The notes under the pieces: model-generated
Database searches by the model: none
What the model was told of the DNA's origin: nothing
Seen by the model: the letters and a program-made list of their open reading frames with translations, nothing else
Assembly: GCA_013397935.1 (NCBI GenBank)
Contig: VZRN01006295.1
Span: 398,111 to 462,110 of the forward strand
Source: Dasyornis broadbenti
Taxonomy: Eukaryota > Chordata > Aves > Passeriformes > Dasyornithidae
Length of the DNA: 64,000 nucleotides
Direction: 5' to 3'
Program-made: the position numbers and the translations under genes
Part shown: positions 37,140-50,047 of the stretch, in pieces
How positions within the stretch are numbered: the stretch's first letter is position 1
Layout of the letters: every line of letters starts with the position of its first letter

Positions 37140-39369
37140 ATTTTAAATATTAAAACCATTTTGGTTTTGAAAAGGAAGGCCGAGCTGTCCTTTCTTCAAG
37201 AATAAATATTTGCACAAAAATTGTGGCAGGCAGCACTATAAAATGATCATATCCTCACATGACAGTAATTTCTACACTTGACTGCATAGTCAATCCTTTT
37301 TGGTTTATTTTTTGTGTGTTTGTGGCCCAGCCTGTCTGACCTTAACGCCAGACATTTTCCCCGCTAAGTTTTGGAAGCATGTTTGCCCAAGTAAGGACAA
37401 TGAAAGGCATTTGAGATGCCTGACGGCCCCTGCCTGGCCTCCCTCTGCCAGTGCAAAAGGGCGCAAGTCTTCCTCAGGGACTGTCATCCCACCCAGCCTT
37501 CTGTGGATGACACAGACACCCTTGAGCATCTCTCATGGCATCCAAAACCTCTGTTTTATCAACTAAATTGAGCCTTTGGTTTAACACTTTTTCCAAAACT
37601 CTGGCCTTAATAAATGTAAATAAGGAATGAATGTAAGCCTGCAAGTGTGTCAGGGATCCACAAATGTGTAGATTGCTTCACAGTGACAGGTCTCCCTGCA
37701 AACAGCTGCTCTACACTGTTATGATTTTCCCCAATATGAGTCTACATTTACATCAGTCTGTAAGGGTATTACTGGCAGAACACATTATTAAAAAAAAGAA
37801 AGGCAGACTGAGATTACACAGCAAGAAATAGCTATTGATAACCCTAGAGAAAAATATTTATATATCAGAATATATTTAAATATCAGTGGCATTTTTTCTA
37901 CCTTTTCTTCATGCACTGTGCACTAAATGGGCAAATTAAGCAAAGCTCTTAAACACATGAAGTATTGCAACCCTGTAGGCAAATCCTGTGGGGAAAATTC
38001 AGTGAAGTCCAGAAGCGTTTCAAATAGTGTCTCAGTATTCCAAGGTCAGCACAACAATTCTGTATGCACTTTTATTCATTTTCTTGGTTTACCATGGGTG
38101 ACTTCGGTCCTTGTTCAAAGCAACAACTTGATCCTCTCATACTGCCACCATAGTTTCCTATTTTTCTCCAAGCTTCCCAAAAAAAAAAAAAAANNNNNNN
38201 NNNNNNNNNNNNNNNNNNNNNNNNNNNNNNNNNNNNNNNNNNNNNNNNNNNNNNNNNNAAAAAACAAACAAAAAAAATTTAAAGAAAGAGTTATGTTATC
38301 CAACACTCAGCTCTTGGTTCAGTTGTGCATTTACATGGGCACATTTGGGGCATTTTTCTGAAAACCTGGGTGTACCTTGACATTCAGCCATGAGGAGAAT
38401 GGACTAATTTTTTCCAATGTTGGCAAGACAAGCACTCTTAAATCAAAACAACTTAGTCATATTATGAAAGCTGAGACCCTTGCAAATTTATATTCCTCGC
38501 TGTGTTTGGGTATTTGTGTGGGCCCACAGCCAGAAGTAGGCAAAGGGTTTGAAAGAGCAGAGAAGGGACTCAGTGCTGCTGATTTGGAGATAATTTCTGC
38601 CTCTTGCAGATGAGTCTGGGAAACACATATGACCTAGCACTCGGTGATGGTACAGTTTCTGTCAAATGTATTTTCACTGGTTGTGCCCTGCCTTCTGGGC
38701 ATCTAAGGGAGATTTAACTCTGTTGCCAAACATCACAGCCAGTTGTTTGACCTGACTGAACAGTCAATTGCCCTTACACAGCTGCTTGTGTCTGACACAT
38801 GGCAGGCCTTGCTAAAAATTAATCAAGGGAAGCAGAGATGCTTAAACTTCTTTGACTGAGCAGAAGCTCCAGGTATATTCTGGCCTTGATTACAAAGATG
38901 CAGTCTTACAGAAATTGAGAGGCTTCTTGATTTCCAAACTTCTCCCTGTAGATGAGAGGATTGAGAAAGACGTGTAAAATCTCTGTCTCTGTGACCACCT
39001 TCCCAAATTGCAGGAGGTGGAAAGTGCACAAAATGCTCTCCTTCCCCTGCTTTCTCTTCTACAGACACGTTCTCATTGCAGCCTGCAGCAGCGGGGCTTA
39101 AATCTGCAGGGTACCAAGCCTCAGTTAAATTTCGAGTGCCTACTCCCATGAGAGTCAATAGATGAGAATCTATTAGCTCCTGACTAGACTGAGTTTTCCA
39201 GTCTAAAGCACAAGGATTTCAGAAAAGAGGGCGATGAAAATACTGGATTTGGAGAACCTCGAGCAACCTCTGAATAAGAGCATTGCAAGCAAGAAATGAG
39301 CATGTGCACTGTGTCAGGGATCTGCTGAGACAAATACCAAACATGAAACCAGCCGCTGACAAAAGGTCC
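37140..39369. other. Intergenic DNA around the gap
   Basis: No gene or recognised element apart from the N gap. The 144-codon frame across the gap is an artefact of translating N and poly(A). Confidence 0.55.
38194..38258. other. Assembly gap (65 N)
   Basis: 65 undetermined bases flanked by an A14 run (38180..38193) on the left and AAAAAACAAACAAAAAAA on the right, so probably an unresolved A-rich stretch. True length unknown. Confidence 0.97.
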
Positions 39370-39654
39370 ATGTAGCTGAGCAGTCTGTGTGACTGTAGCC
39401 AGAACCAGATGCCTAGAGAGAAGCACAAGAACAGAGCAAGCATATTTTCCCAGCATAGCCTGCCAGGCTCCAACACTTGGTGCCTCAGGCATTTCCTGAG
39501 CCAGAGGTTGTCTGTTGTATTTGATTGCTGCACACACACTTTTCTTCCACAAACTTGTCCAGTATCTTCTTAAATGATGTGAAGATTTAGCATCCACAAC
39601 ATCCCATGGCAGGAGTCTAAATCTTTAACACACAGCAAACAAAGAACTACTCTA

Positions 39655-39712
39655 ATTTGCTATGGATCTGTTACTGGTTTCAGATTTGCTATGGAACTGT
39701 TACTGGTTTCAC
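39655..39712 (+). repeat. 29-bp tandem duplication, two copies
   Basis: Copies at 39655..39683 and 39684..39712 (ATTTGCTATGG ... CTGGTTTCA) differ at two positions, one internal and the last base. Lies inside the old CR1. Confidence 0.9.
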
Positions 39713-39725
39713 TTGATGCCCCAAC

Positions 39726-39726
39726 N
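39726..39726. other. Single undetermined base (N)
   Basis: Isolated N in CCAACNCCCCC, a likely homopolymer ambiguity. Confidence 0.95.
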
Positions 39727-39960
39727 CCCCCATTATGGTAAACATTCAGTCCCTTCATCCATTAAGCCCTTCACAATTACATGACCTTTGTTATATGTGT
39801 CATATCTCACCTTAGTTAACTCTTTTCCAGACAAAGCATCCTAGCCCACACTGTGATGCCAGACACAGAAGCCATTTTCAAAACTTTTCTGGTGCCCCCA
39901 GCACCTCAGCCTGACAGGTCCCCCTTGTATTTACTGACTCTTTGGATTCCTTGTAGAAAA

Positions 39961-42900
39961 GCTATGTTGGTTCTTCCCTACAGCCTCATTTATCCATGTG
40001 CTCACTTCATGGAATCTTTCTGATAACTTCAATTTACCCTCCAGCTTCACAGCAACACATTTGACTCCCACAGGAGAAAATATCTTATGAGCAAGAGATT
40101 ACACATCACCACTTGCAGTTCAGCTTTCAGTCCTGAATTCCTTTGCTGTCTTTATTGGGAATTTTGATGCTATTATCCCTTGCTTTTTCTTATTTTTTGG
40201 CAGGAAAAAGGGAAGGCTGCTTTGTCATGCTCTCAAATTTAACCTGCCAGAGATTTATGAACTCCAAAGTTCAGGCTGCAAGGCCATCTTGTGCCTTCAT
40301 CAATTTGCCTTACGAAAAAAGTAGATTGATGTTCGGAAATCAGACACCCCTCAGATCTGAAGATAAGCCAGTCGCAGTGTTTTTGAAGGAGGTTCCCCTG
40401 TGAAGGGTAAATATAAGCAGCTCTAAAAAATTACTTTACCCTTACTTAAAAAATGCCAGAGCAATAAAAAGCCACCCTCCCCTTCTCATTTTACAAAAAT
40501 AAATTTAAGAGTCTGAAGTCTCTCTTAACATGTCCCTGTGTTGCATCTTCAACAACCTCCCCTCAGCTTATCAGGACATGGTCACCTCTGCCTTGTCACA
40601 GCTCCCTTTGCTGATTCTGAGCAGTCCCTGCTCTGTGTAAACTCTTTGGAGAAAAATCTGTCCAGGTTGGATGCCAGGAGAGCCCCTTCTGCAAAATGCC
40701 CATTTCTAGAAGCAGCTCCTGACCCTTTTCTCCCATTTCTATCCTGTGTTCATGACAGGGCTCCAACAGCCTCTGCAGCGTGGATACCCCACCAGGCAGA
40801 CTTTCCTCTTGGAACTCCAGCATGTGGCACTTGAGTGACCCAAATGCCAAACACCTGACATCCAGAGCACTCCAGAGCCCCTCTCAAACGGCCAGAGCTT
40901 CCATACCTCTCCAGCCTGGACCCACAGGGAAGGATAGCATTTTCCATTTTTTCCATTTCACTGGTGGAAAGTTGACAGTGGGGGTTGTTGCTTTAAGACG
41001 ACAGGTCCCCCTGCACACACAACCATGCAAATGCTGTGAATGCCCCAAGAAGCAGCGAGAATGAACTGCTGCTAAACATTTGCCAGGTTTTCCACTGCAT
41101 GCCAGGCTGTTTCAGGCAGATATATTTCCAGGATATTCTTACCTGTCCCGAGAGATCAAGTGACCCTGCATGGCTCTGTCACTACTGCCAAACTCCAGGC
41201 ACTTCCTTGCTTGCTTGAACTTTCATTTTGATTCTCTGGAAAACGCAGCAGGTCCCACCATGGTGGCACCACCACTCTCCTGCTGGTGTGGAAGGAGAAC
41301 TATTTGTGGTCAGCAAATTTCAAGGAAAGGAAAAGGGAGAGGCAACCCCATTTCAGAGGGAACAACAGCAAGGATTCAGGTTTCAGCACTGAGGGAAGCT
41401 GTCAGCCCAGCCTGGGAGGTGGCAGCAGCAGAGATGATACTCTTGGCCAGTTCTCACTAAGAGGTGGCCCTTGGGATGGCTCCCCAACGTGTCAGCTGGT
41501 GAGAGAGGGAGGACAGGAGGTTGTAGGAGATTAAAAAGCACAACTACAGAAGTTCCTAGTCATTTGGGGCACAGATACAGAAAGTTTGGGTAATTTCTCT
41601 GCTGTTCAGGTACAGGAATACAGCACCAGAGAGAAAATAACCCCAATGGTGCTGCCTCAGCAATGTCACTGAGGTTATGACCTGACCATATACATCCTGA
41701 TAGATGTATTCCTGATTTTCTACTACACTACTTTAACAAATATGATTTTAATGGTTTGATTATGCACACCACTTTCCCCCAGCTGATTCACTTTGTAGTT
41801 CTACATATTCCCTTAAAAAAACCCCAAAACATCAGAAAGCATCATATTTACTGACATTCATGCATGGACTTCCCACCTCCATTGAGAAACACAAGCAAGA
41901 TCCGGCCACCGAGTAACTTGTAGTCAATCCCCTCAGTTAATCACCTGGACTGCCTGCCAAGTAAATGGCCTTACTCATCCTATTAATACTGAGACATCCA
42001 TCATTTGAACTATCCGTGACTGTGGAGGTGGAATACCTGCCAGAGGAGCTTATGGAACTCTGCGAGGACAGAAGAGAAAAGGAAAGGATAGCACAGAGGA
42101 AAGGTCATGTCTCTACTACCTTGCCCAAAGCAGGTGTTGTAGTTAAGAGTTTGGTCCTGTCATTGATGCCAAATAAAACAGAAGATGCTTCATGCAGTTA
42201 AGGAATAAATCACTACAAAAGTACCCATGCTGCTATGGATGGGTATTTTCAGACCCACAGCAGCCACCAGCCATGAAAACACAGGCTCTGAGAACTGCTA
42301 GGTCACATACACCATGTGTTAGTCCATTCTATTTCTGTGTTGAAATGTGGGCAGCCACTCTGCAGTGTCATGTCACAAAAGACACACCAACAATCATAAT
42401 ATCACATGAGACACATGAACATAAAGCAATCAAATAAAATGCAATTTTAAGTCCAGAAATAAGCCCTGTTCTTGGAAGTGTTTTCACAGCATGCAAGTGA
42501 CCAGGAACAGAAAACTAGGGCAAAACTGGGGTGTCAGAAAAATATAATTTGTTCTAAATATTTAGAAATGTTTTTGCAGTTGTCCTGATTAAGCCTTGGG
42601 ATATATCCTTTATAGAACAAATGATTAGGATATGAAAACACTTCATAAGACTTAAATTAAATAAAGTTATAAACAATACATTAGGTAAAGTTATTTTTTA
42701 GCTAGAAATTGTTTGTCTAAAGCTCTGATGTCTGTCTGCTGAGTCAACTGTGTGAATGGAGTAAACTGAAGAAGTCACAAAACATCTCAAAAATGGCCAT
42801 TTACTTGTTTTTAAAAAAAGTATTTTAAGAGCCATCAAAGACAGACAATGAAGCATGAAACTGTTATAAATATTCCTTTTGGCACAGATCCCTTGTTGCA

Positions 42901-45900
42901 TTCTTTCTCCTCTTTGCAAGATGACTTTTTCCGTTTCTACCATTTATGTGAGCTTGAGGCTACAGCATGCAATGTTTCTTTAAAAAACAAAGGAAAACTA
43001 ATCCATTCTAACCCAAAGAACACAGTAGTTTTAGTGCTAGAAGGAATGGCTAAGATTTCTGTTCTGCATTAAAAGTACCAAGGTCATTTATAAAAGCTTG
43101 GGGGGAAGTTATTTGTTTTAAAAGATCCCTCCTTCTGTTTCCTCTGGTTCTTTCTCTGGTGCCTGTTTAGTAATTTTTATATTGGCTTAATCTGACATAT
43201 CTATGGCCAACTGGATTGTTGCACTCATCATATTTTTAAAATTTGCATTAGCAGAGCCTACTTGGAAAAGATTTCCATTAACTAGTTTAAACCTCAGTTG
43301 TGCCTCTATGATCATCCAGAGGACAAGGGGAAAATGACCTGATGTTTCTATCCAGTTTTCATGGAAGACAAAAATGGACGAAAAACCTCCTCTGAATCTG
43401 TACAGCAGGGTGCATGAAAATAAACATCCCTCAGATATTTTACAGAGAAAATGGATTTAATCTGTTTCATAGCATGCAGTAACGCTGTTCAGTTAAAATG
43501 TATTTTTGTTAGGCTAAGTTTGAATTCTGATGTCTACTGCCTGGCAGTAACTTGAACCTCTGATTATTATGCCCTTTAACAGTCCTCAAAAATGGCATGA
43601 GTCTGGCTCCACACTGGTGGCTGCACCTTAGCTGAGCAGCTGGTGTTGCTGAAACACAGTGCCAAAGAAGAACAGACCTTACAAACCTACCTTACACAAA
43701 GGTGTAAAGGCAGGAAAAAGACACTGAGGCTGGCAATCTCTCAGACCTCCATATACTGGTAAAGGTATATACTTCTGCTGGTAAAGGCAGAAGTTCTACC
43801 TGTGAAGATTTTCTGGACTCACTATATATATATATGGTAAATATCGGATGCATTAGAGGCAAAATTACTACATTCTTTTTGGTTTCAAACTTGAGGTATC
43901 CTCACTGAAACAGTCAGCCTTTCTCAGAGCCTGTGCCAAGGGAGTGTACTGTACTTAAATGAAGTTCAGTTAATTTTCTTCACGTTTCTGTTCCTACCCC
44001 AAACTTCATTCTTCAGTATTTACTTCCTCTGGCCCAACTCTCCCTGCTCAGCCACTCATACAAACTCACCTCTCTTAACCCCAGCCCCAGTTTCTTAGCT
44101 GAAAATCATTCAATCTCTTATAATCTCAGTCCCAGCCCCCTTTGCCCAGGAAATCTCCTTCATCCATCTTGTCCCAGTTCTCAAAATCCCATCTTTCAAC
44201 CCTGCCCTGACTTCCCAGGCAGCTTCCATATAATTCAGGTCATTTCCTCCTTCACACTACCAGAGTGATAAACGCCTCTTAGCTTTGCCAAATCTTGGCC
44301 TTGCCTGACTACAAGCTCCACAATATCTGAGCATATCCCTTTTCTCCCTGGTCACAGAGTTGCAGATGTTCAAAGACATGTAATGTAGCTAAATTTAGGT
44401 GAAACTTACTGGGAGATCAGGAAGACACATCCTTGTCCCAAAGCTGACCTCCTGGCAAGGCTCACACTTTCACTCCGACGGCCTCAGAGGAGATGAAGAG
44501 CAATGGACCATTTTCAAAGGAAAGGTCACCTGGAGTTTAACATGAGCAAAAGGACATTTCCTCCAGCTTTGTTTGCAGAACCAGATGAACCATTTCAACT
44601 AACATTTTCAAAGCCCAGCATGGGAAGTTTCAGCATGAATAGCTAAACTGACAAAATTATAAAAAACTTAGGGTAGGTGACTTTCCTGGGGAATGCTGGG
44701 GGAAGACGAACCATGCACCAACTCTGACAGAGAACTTTTCCCCTCTAAACCAACACTGGCAGCGGAATGGTAGCCAGCCTGCAGTCCAAATAATCACTGT
44801 GTTTCTTTTTAATAAGAGTTTGGACCTGTTTCAAGCCTAGTGCTAAAATTAGATATTTCACTAGCTTTTTAATTTTTCAGTTCAAAGTCTAGAAGTTTTG
44901 AGAAACCACATAAGCCACTACTGAAGGTTTCTGTCTGGACCACGGTTCTGAGTTCAAAACATCCAACAGAAGCTGTTTTGCATTCTGTAGGAAGCCAGAT
45001 GAGCACAGCTCAAAGAGGCAAAAGTGTTACACTTCACATCGGTCTCATGCTGCTAACAGGAAAAATACAGTTCTGATTTTTACAAAATCAAGGGAAGGAT
45101 GAATACCTCGATACAGAGCTTTGGCTATAATCACAGTGCATGGTAGTTTAGATGTGCCTTTTTTAAGAGACCCCTCTCTAGAGGACACAAATGATTCCAA
45201 AGACATAAATAACATGCCAGCCTGACTATTGTGATTCATTGCTGCTTTTCTTTGATGAGATCACTCTATGCTGTTGCAGAGCAGAAGAAGCCTCAGTGTC
45301 TGAGCCTGAATTTTATGGTTCAAGAATCACCTATGTTTTCACTCAGCAAATTTACAGTCTTTGCTAACCCTAAACTAGAAGACACATCAGTCACACATTG
45401 CAACCTTTCCAGCAAACTCAGCTCCATATGCACTATTTCAGTTTCTTTTCTGGTTCTTTCATTTTGGAAGCAGACATAGGAAAAAGGTTAAAAGTCAAAT
45501 CAGGCAAGCTGTATCAATAAGTTAAGCTCAAATTTTCATGAAATAAGTCGCAGTCTCAGAGTATCAACTAAGATCATGTAAGACTATGTACTTGTAAATG
45601 TTTGGCTTAGAAAAATTACCTTTATTAACTTTTCACCAGTGCCCCTGAGAGTAGGATTTTCAGAGCATTCAAAAGGCAGCACTGCTTCACTAAGTGCTCT
45701 ACCCTCTCAGTCACTCCATTTTACTTTTCACATCAAATATGTTAACGTACCTTTAAACCAATGCAGACGCCCTCCTGAAATTTTTATTCTTGTGCTTTTT
45801 ATATGTTGTTTTATCTTTTACTTACACTTCCAGCTTCTGATTATGTTTCAGGGTCAAGAAGAACCACATAAGGAAAATCAAATTTCGAAGAGAGAGATAG

Positions 45901-46086
45901 GCAAGGTCATAATAATTTTTTCCCCTCTTTTAATACAGTCATCCACCTACCTGATGGGCTGATACACTCATTCACCCACCTACCTTTCAAGTAAAGTTTT
46001 ACAAGTATTTAATCTTTTCTTTTTCACTAGCAGTTAATCAGTTTGTGCAAATGATGCTGCATGCTCATCAGTTACCAATATATTGC
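39961..46086. other. Unique intergenic DNA
   Basis: No gene or transposon recognised. 43985..44350 is strikingly poor in G on the + strand; a short (TA)n run sits near 43823..43834. Confidence 0.55.
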
Positions 46087-48421
46087 TTTATTTCTTGGTA
46101 GCAAATTAAGGCTTTATAGTGAGATTTGTGCAGTACAGACCAATTTAAACATTAGAAACTTTAAAAACCATGTAGCACTATTCACTCAATTTAACACAGC
46201 CAGAAGAGTAGGTGTTTTTTTTGTTTTTTTTAATAAACAATTAAATGTTACTAGTGAGGCTTTATATTTCATGAGTGCAAATGGCTCAAAATCCCACCAT
46301 CCTCAGGACTCAACATTTAAATTCCTGGAGGCCATTTTTAGATAAAGGATAAACAGAGAGTATAGCTGGCTCGGATAAAATAGACTGTATTACTTGCTGG
46401 AGAAGAATCTCTTATTTTAAAAATATGGAAAGGAAAACCAAAATGAAATTAACTGTCCAAGACATAGTATCATCTCCTATTAGTCACTGACCACTAACAT
46501 TAGCAATGACAAATTCATTTTCCACAGTTCTCTTTGCTTTAGTATAATTTGATTTATAATCCAGAGCTGATGCCATCTTGCATATTAAGAAATCCAAAAC
46601 TGGAGGAAGATACATAAGTTACAGGAATTTTTGCAGCAGTAGGACAAGTTCCCTCTGCAGGGACATGTCCAAAGCATTGCTTTTTCTTTTTTTTCCTCAA
46701 ATGGAGAGAGCATTGTTTTAAGTATTTCCTCAGCAGTTATGTGTTTTTCTCGAGCATATTGATTTTCGCTTCACAACACTGATTTTATTAATGTTGTCTG
46801 GAGATGACTGAACTACTGCTTATCAAAACCAGACACAGTGCTTCCCTTCTTATGAGACGCTTGCAGCGCTTGAGCTGAACGTATGAATTCACCTGTCAGT
46901 CAGGCACAGGGGGCCTGCCTGAAAATATCATCACCCCTCACGTGTCTGGCTTCCAGATCTGAGCATTACATGTGAAAATACGGAGGAACAGCTGCCAGAA
47001 AATTGTGAAGAAAGTGACCATGAGTTGACCACACCCTCTGGGGAAGGAGCCAGCAAGATGGGGGACCTCCAAAACACTCCTGCTCATGCAAGAGCAAGAG
47101 TGACCACGAGAGTACCAGGAGCTCCCAGTGTGATGGGACAATGCTGGTGTTTAATTCTTTGTTGAATGCAGCTGCATCTCCAGCCTAAGGGAAGACACAT
47201 GGCTGAAGTCTCAAAAAATCTAAATCTAATGTGAATAATACTCCAAGGCCCCCTGTCCCCAGGGGTGTTATCTAACATCAGGCTAATGTCTTTGAACTTT
47301 TGAGATCAGCCATCTATCCTTTGAACTGGAAGGCCACAGAAAAGGGCTGGGTTTCCAAGTGTATTAAGGCACACCCTGAGTTTACCTCAATGCATGCACC
47401 TGGTTTTCTCAGGGAGCACCCACTGCAGTGGTGCCATGGCTGCTGGAAAGGTAAAGCCAAGGGACAAAGCCAGACTTTCTGTTGACAGCTGTGCAGCACA
47501 GAAATTGGGACAGCCCCAAGCAAGCTGCTCCACAATGCCTCAGAGCCTTCCTGCTGCCCTACAGTACTATCTCAGCTTGTTGCAGAATTACAGCAGCCTC
47601 TCAGGCTGGTTTGATGGCTTTTCCTTTCGCCAGGCCACCAATATCTCATTTGTTCTCCTTCACTCAGGTGAATATGTCACTGCTTATCAGAGCCAGAAGT
47701 CCCTATGCACTACCAGAGGGTGGTACTGCACATGCAGAAGAGGACAAATTTAGAAATGAAGGCAAGTAGCAATGATGCACGAGTGACCTGGAGGTGGGCT
47801 TCCCAAGAGAATCCATGCATGGGTACAATTTCCAGATTCACTCAGCAGAAGTGCTCAGCAATGGCCAGCAGGTTCTACTCTGCCTCAAATGGGTATATTT
47901 AAGAACACTAGCCAGTATTTCCTGAGGGATTACAATGGATGACTACCAAAAATAAACTACTTGGAGACAAGACGATGCTTTATCAGCCATATTGGAAAAA
48001 CAGGGGAACACAGATGCAATATTGCATAGTCAGCTTCACGAGCACAGCTAGAATTCGGATGTATTTGACATAGCTTTGTAGCATTTCCAAAGGAGGGATT
48101 ATGTGCTATTTCCTTTGGAGGCAGCTACTGTAGCCTGGGACAAGATCATGGCTCTTATGGAAATGACACCCCACCGGGGATGCTGAGCACTCATTGCTTT
48201 CGCATTAAGGCAGCCTCTCCACAGAGACCCACGGCACCTTAAAAAGTGATCAAACAAAAAGCAAACAAAATGGTTCTCTAGAAAACCCCCTCACCCACAA
48301 CGCACAAGAAAAGCTGACTCCCGTGAGCGACAGAAAAGACAGCATTACTGAATATGGGAGCATGTGTTTATACATCAGTGTTTTTCATACTGCATTGCAA
48401 TGACAGGTGTGGGGTGTCCCT
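46087..48421 (-). other. FBXL7: Probable FBXL7 3' UTR and flank
   Basis: Non-coding DNA following the FBXL7 stop. On the - strand AATAAA occurs at 46789..46784 (about 1.6 kb after the stop) and at 46092..46087 (about 2.3 kb after); an ATTAAA is at about 47155..47150. A UTR ending at either site would fit the long 3' UTR of mammalian FBXL7, but the choice cannot be made from sequence alone. Confidence 0.4.
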
Positions 48422-49158
48422 TCAGAAGAAAGCAGGGTTGGTGTGCTCTATAATACAGCGCTTGCAATGTCGTTTAACAAATCGCAGAGCATCCACAGAG
48501 ACTTCGCAGTCCTGCACGTTCAACATCTGCAGGTCAAAACAGTTGGCAGCTACAATCTGCAGGCCCTGCCCAGTGATGCTCTCGCACGATTTCAGGCTGA
48601 GGCGCTTTAGGTTGAAGCAGTTGAGGGCTAGAAACTCCAGGCCGGTGTCTGAGACCAGCGGGCACTTGCCAATGTCCAGCGATTTGAGTTTTGTGCAATT
48701 TTTGGCGAGGTACTCCACGCCGTGGTCCGTGATGCCCTCGCAGCCCCGCGCGTTGAGGTAGCGCAGCTTGCTGCAGTATTTGGCTATGTATCGGATGCCC
48801 ACGTCCGTGATCCGGCCGCAGTGAGCGATGCTCAGGTACCGCAGGCGCGACTCCAGCTTGGCGATCTCCCGCATGCCGAAGTCGCTGACGAAGCGGCAGT
48901 CGCTCACGCTCAGCTCCTTAATGGAGGTGCAGTAAATCATCAGGTAGCGCAGACCCTCGTCGGTGATGCGGACGCAGCGGCGCAGGTACAGGTGGGTCAG
49001 CTGGGTGCAGTGGGCGGCAATGGTGTGCAGTCCCTCGTCCTCCAGGACGAAGCAGTCTGTCATGTCCAAGTAGCGGATGGAGATTTGCTTCCCGTGTAAG
49101 GGAGACAGCTTGATGGAGGCTTCGCGAGTCAAACTGATGCACGTTACTTTGGAGCAGC
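48422..49158 (-). CDS. FBXL7: FBXL7 last exon: leucine-rich repeat region and C-terminus
   Basis: On the - strand the exon begins after a CAC-TTAG acceptor; its first two bases complete a Gly codon, giving ...LDVSG-CSKVTCISLTREA. It runs 244 residues to ...CIIEHTNPAFF and TGA at 48424..48422. Successive cysteine-containing leucine-rich repeats of about 26 residues are visible, with the pattern C..L..L.....C..ITD.G...IA..C (for example YLNARGCEGITDHGVEYLA). FBXL7 uses these repeats to bind substrates for the SKP1-CUL1-F-box ubiquitin ligase; Aurora A and survivin are reported mammalian substrates, and Drosophila Fbxl7 acts in Fat/Dachs signalling. The exon is markedly CpG-rich compared with its surroundings. 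It is near-identical to the mammalian protein as I remember it, with no frame damage. Confidence 0.97.
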
Positions 49159-50022
49159 CTAAGTGGAGAAACACACTGAGTTTAAGCAAGCAGTAAAACC
49201 AAATCACACAGCAGGACCAGAAAAGTGGGTGTGGAATGGTTTGCTGGATGTCATGAAGGTATCTCCCTGTTGCAAGAGTGGAATCACCCCGACTGACCAG
49301 TCTGGATTTGCTGTGCTGAGTCCCCACACCAGAGGAAACAATAAACTCCACTGGAGTCCGTGAGGTTGCTTTGTGAGCACTGGGAAAGAAACGGACCGAT
49401 TTTGTCCATATCCTAATTGTAAAATGATGGTCCTAGGTCTATCTAGGGACAGCCTGTGATCTGTTACTGCAATATAAACCCAGTGGCAGCTAGAGAAAAT
49501 GATACTACGTGACACCCAATGCAGTTTTTTGATCAAAGTCAGTCTCATTGCTGACTGGCTGAATTTGCAAACCAACATCAGAGGCTCTTTCACCATCCAA
49601 ATTCATTATAGAAAACACAACCCTGCCCCCTCCTCCCAACAGCATTTGGAGAACAGATGTGAATCCAGCCCCAAGCTTGCAATGTGGGAAGGATGCAAAA
49701 CTATGGCACGACTGTGTGCTTGCAGAAGGGTGGAGATTTGGAAAACCGAAGGAGAATGGGGAGAACTGGTGGGAGCCAACAGACTGGGAAGGGCATGCGA
49801 GGACATGGACAGACAAAGAAAAGGACTGTGTCAAATGAGAAAGTCTGGCCATGAATGGAGGTAACTAGACTAGAGGAGAAACACCAGACGTTGCAAGGAG
49901 AGGCAAAGAACTAGATTAAAGGGAAAAACACTCACATACTTTCCCCATTTTTAACCTCCACTCAGTGCATAGTGGAGAGTGAAAGCTTTTTTTGGAAAGT
50001 GCGGTTTCTGCTGCACTGCAAA

Positions 50023-50047
50023 CTGGCAGTCTTAGGCTTCTTAGGGA
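50023..50047 (+). repeat. 25-bp dispersed direct repeat, copy 1
   Basis: Begins CTGGCAGTCTTAGG and ends CTTAGGGA; identical to 51228..51252. Flanks differ. Confidence 0.95.

Larger units (their letters stand above)
39370..39960 (-). mobile_element. Old CR1-type LINE fragment
   Basis: Read on the + strand it keeps the landmarks of an older amniote CR1 lineage in reverse orientation: TGTCCAGTATCTTCTTAAAT, AGCATCCACAACATCCCATG, CATATCTCACCTTAGTTAAC and TCTTTTCCAGACAAAGCATC. It is much more diverged than the young CR1s here. It contains a 29-bp tandem duplication (39655..39712) and an N at 39726. Confidence 0.6.

Noticed and set aside
37927..38361. 144-codon frame containing X residues
   Set aside because: Runs through poly(A) and the N gap.
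36578..39712. CRISPR-like array from short direct repeats
   Set aside because: The duplications are two-copy tandem repeats without spacers, in a vertebrate genome.
48722..49099. 125-codon + strand frame
   Set aside because: Antisense shadow of the FBXL7 leucine-rich repeat exon; Ala/Val-rich pattern mirrors its codons.
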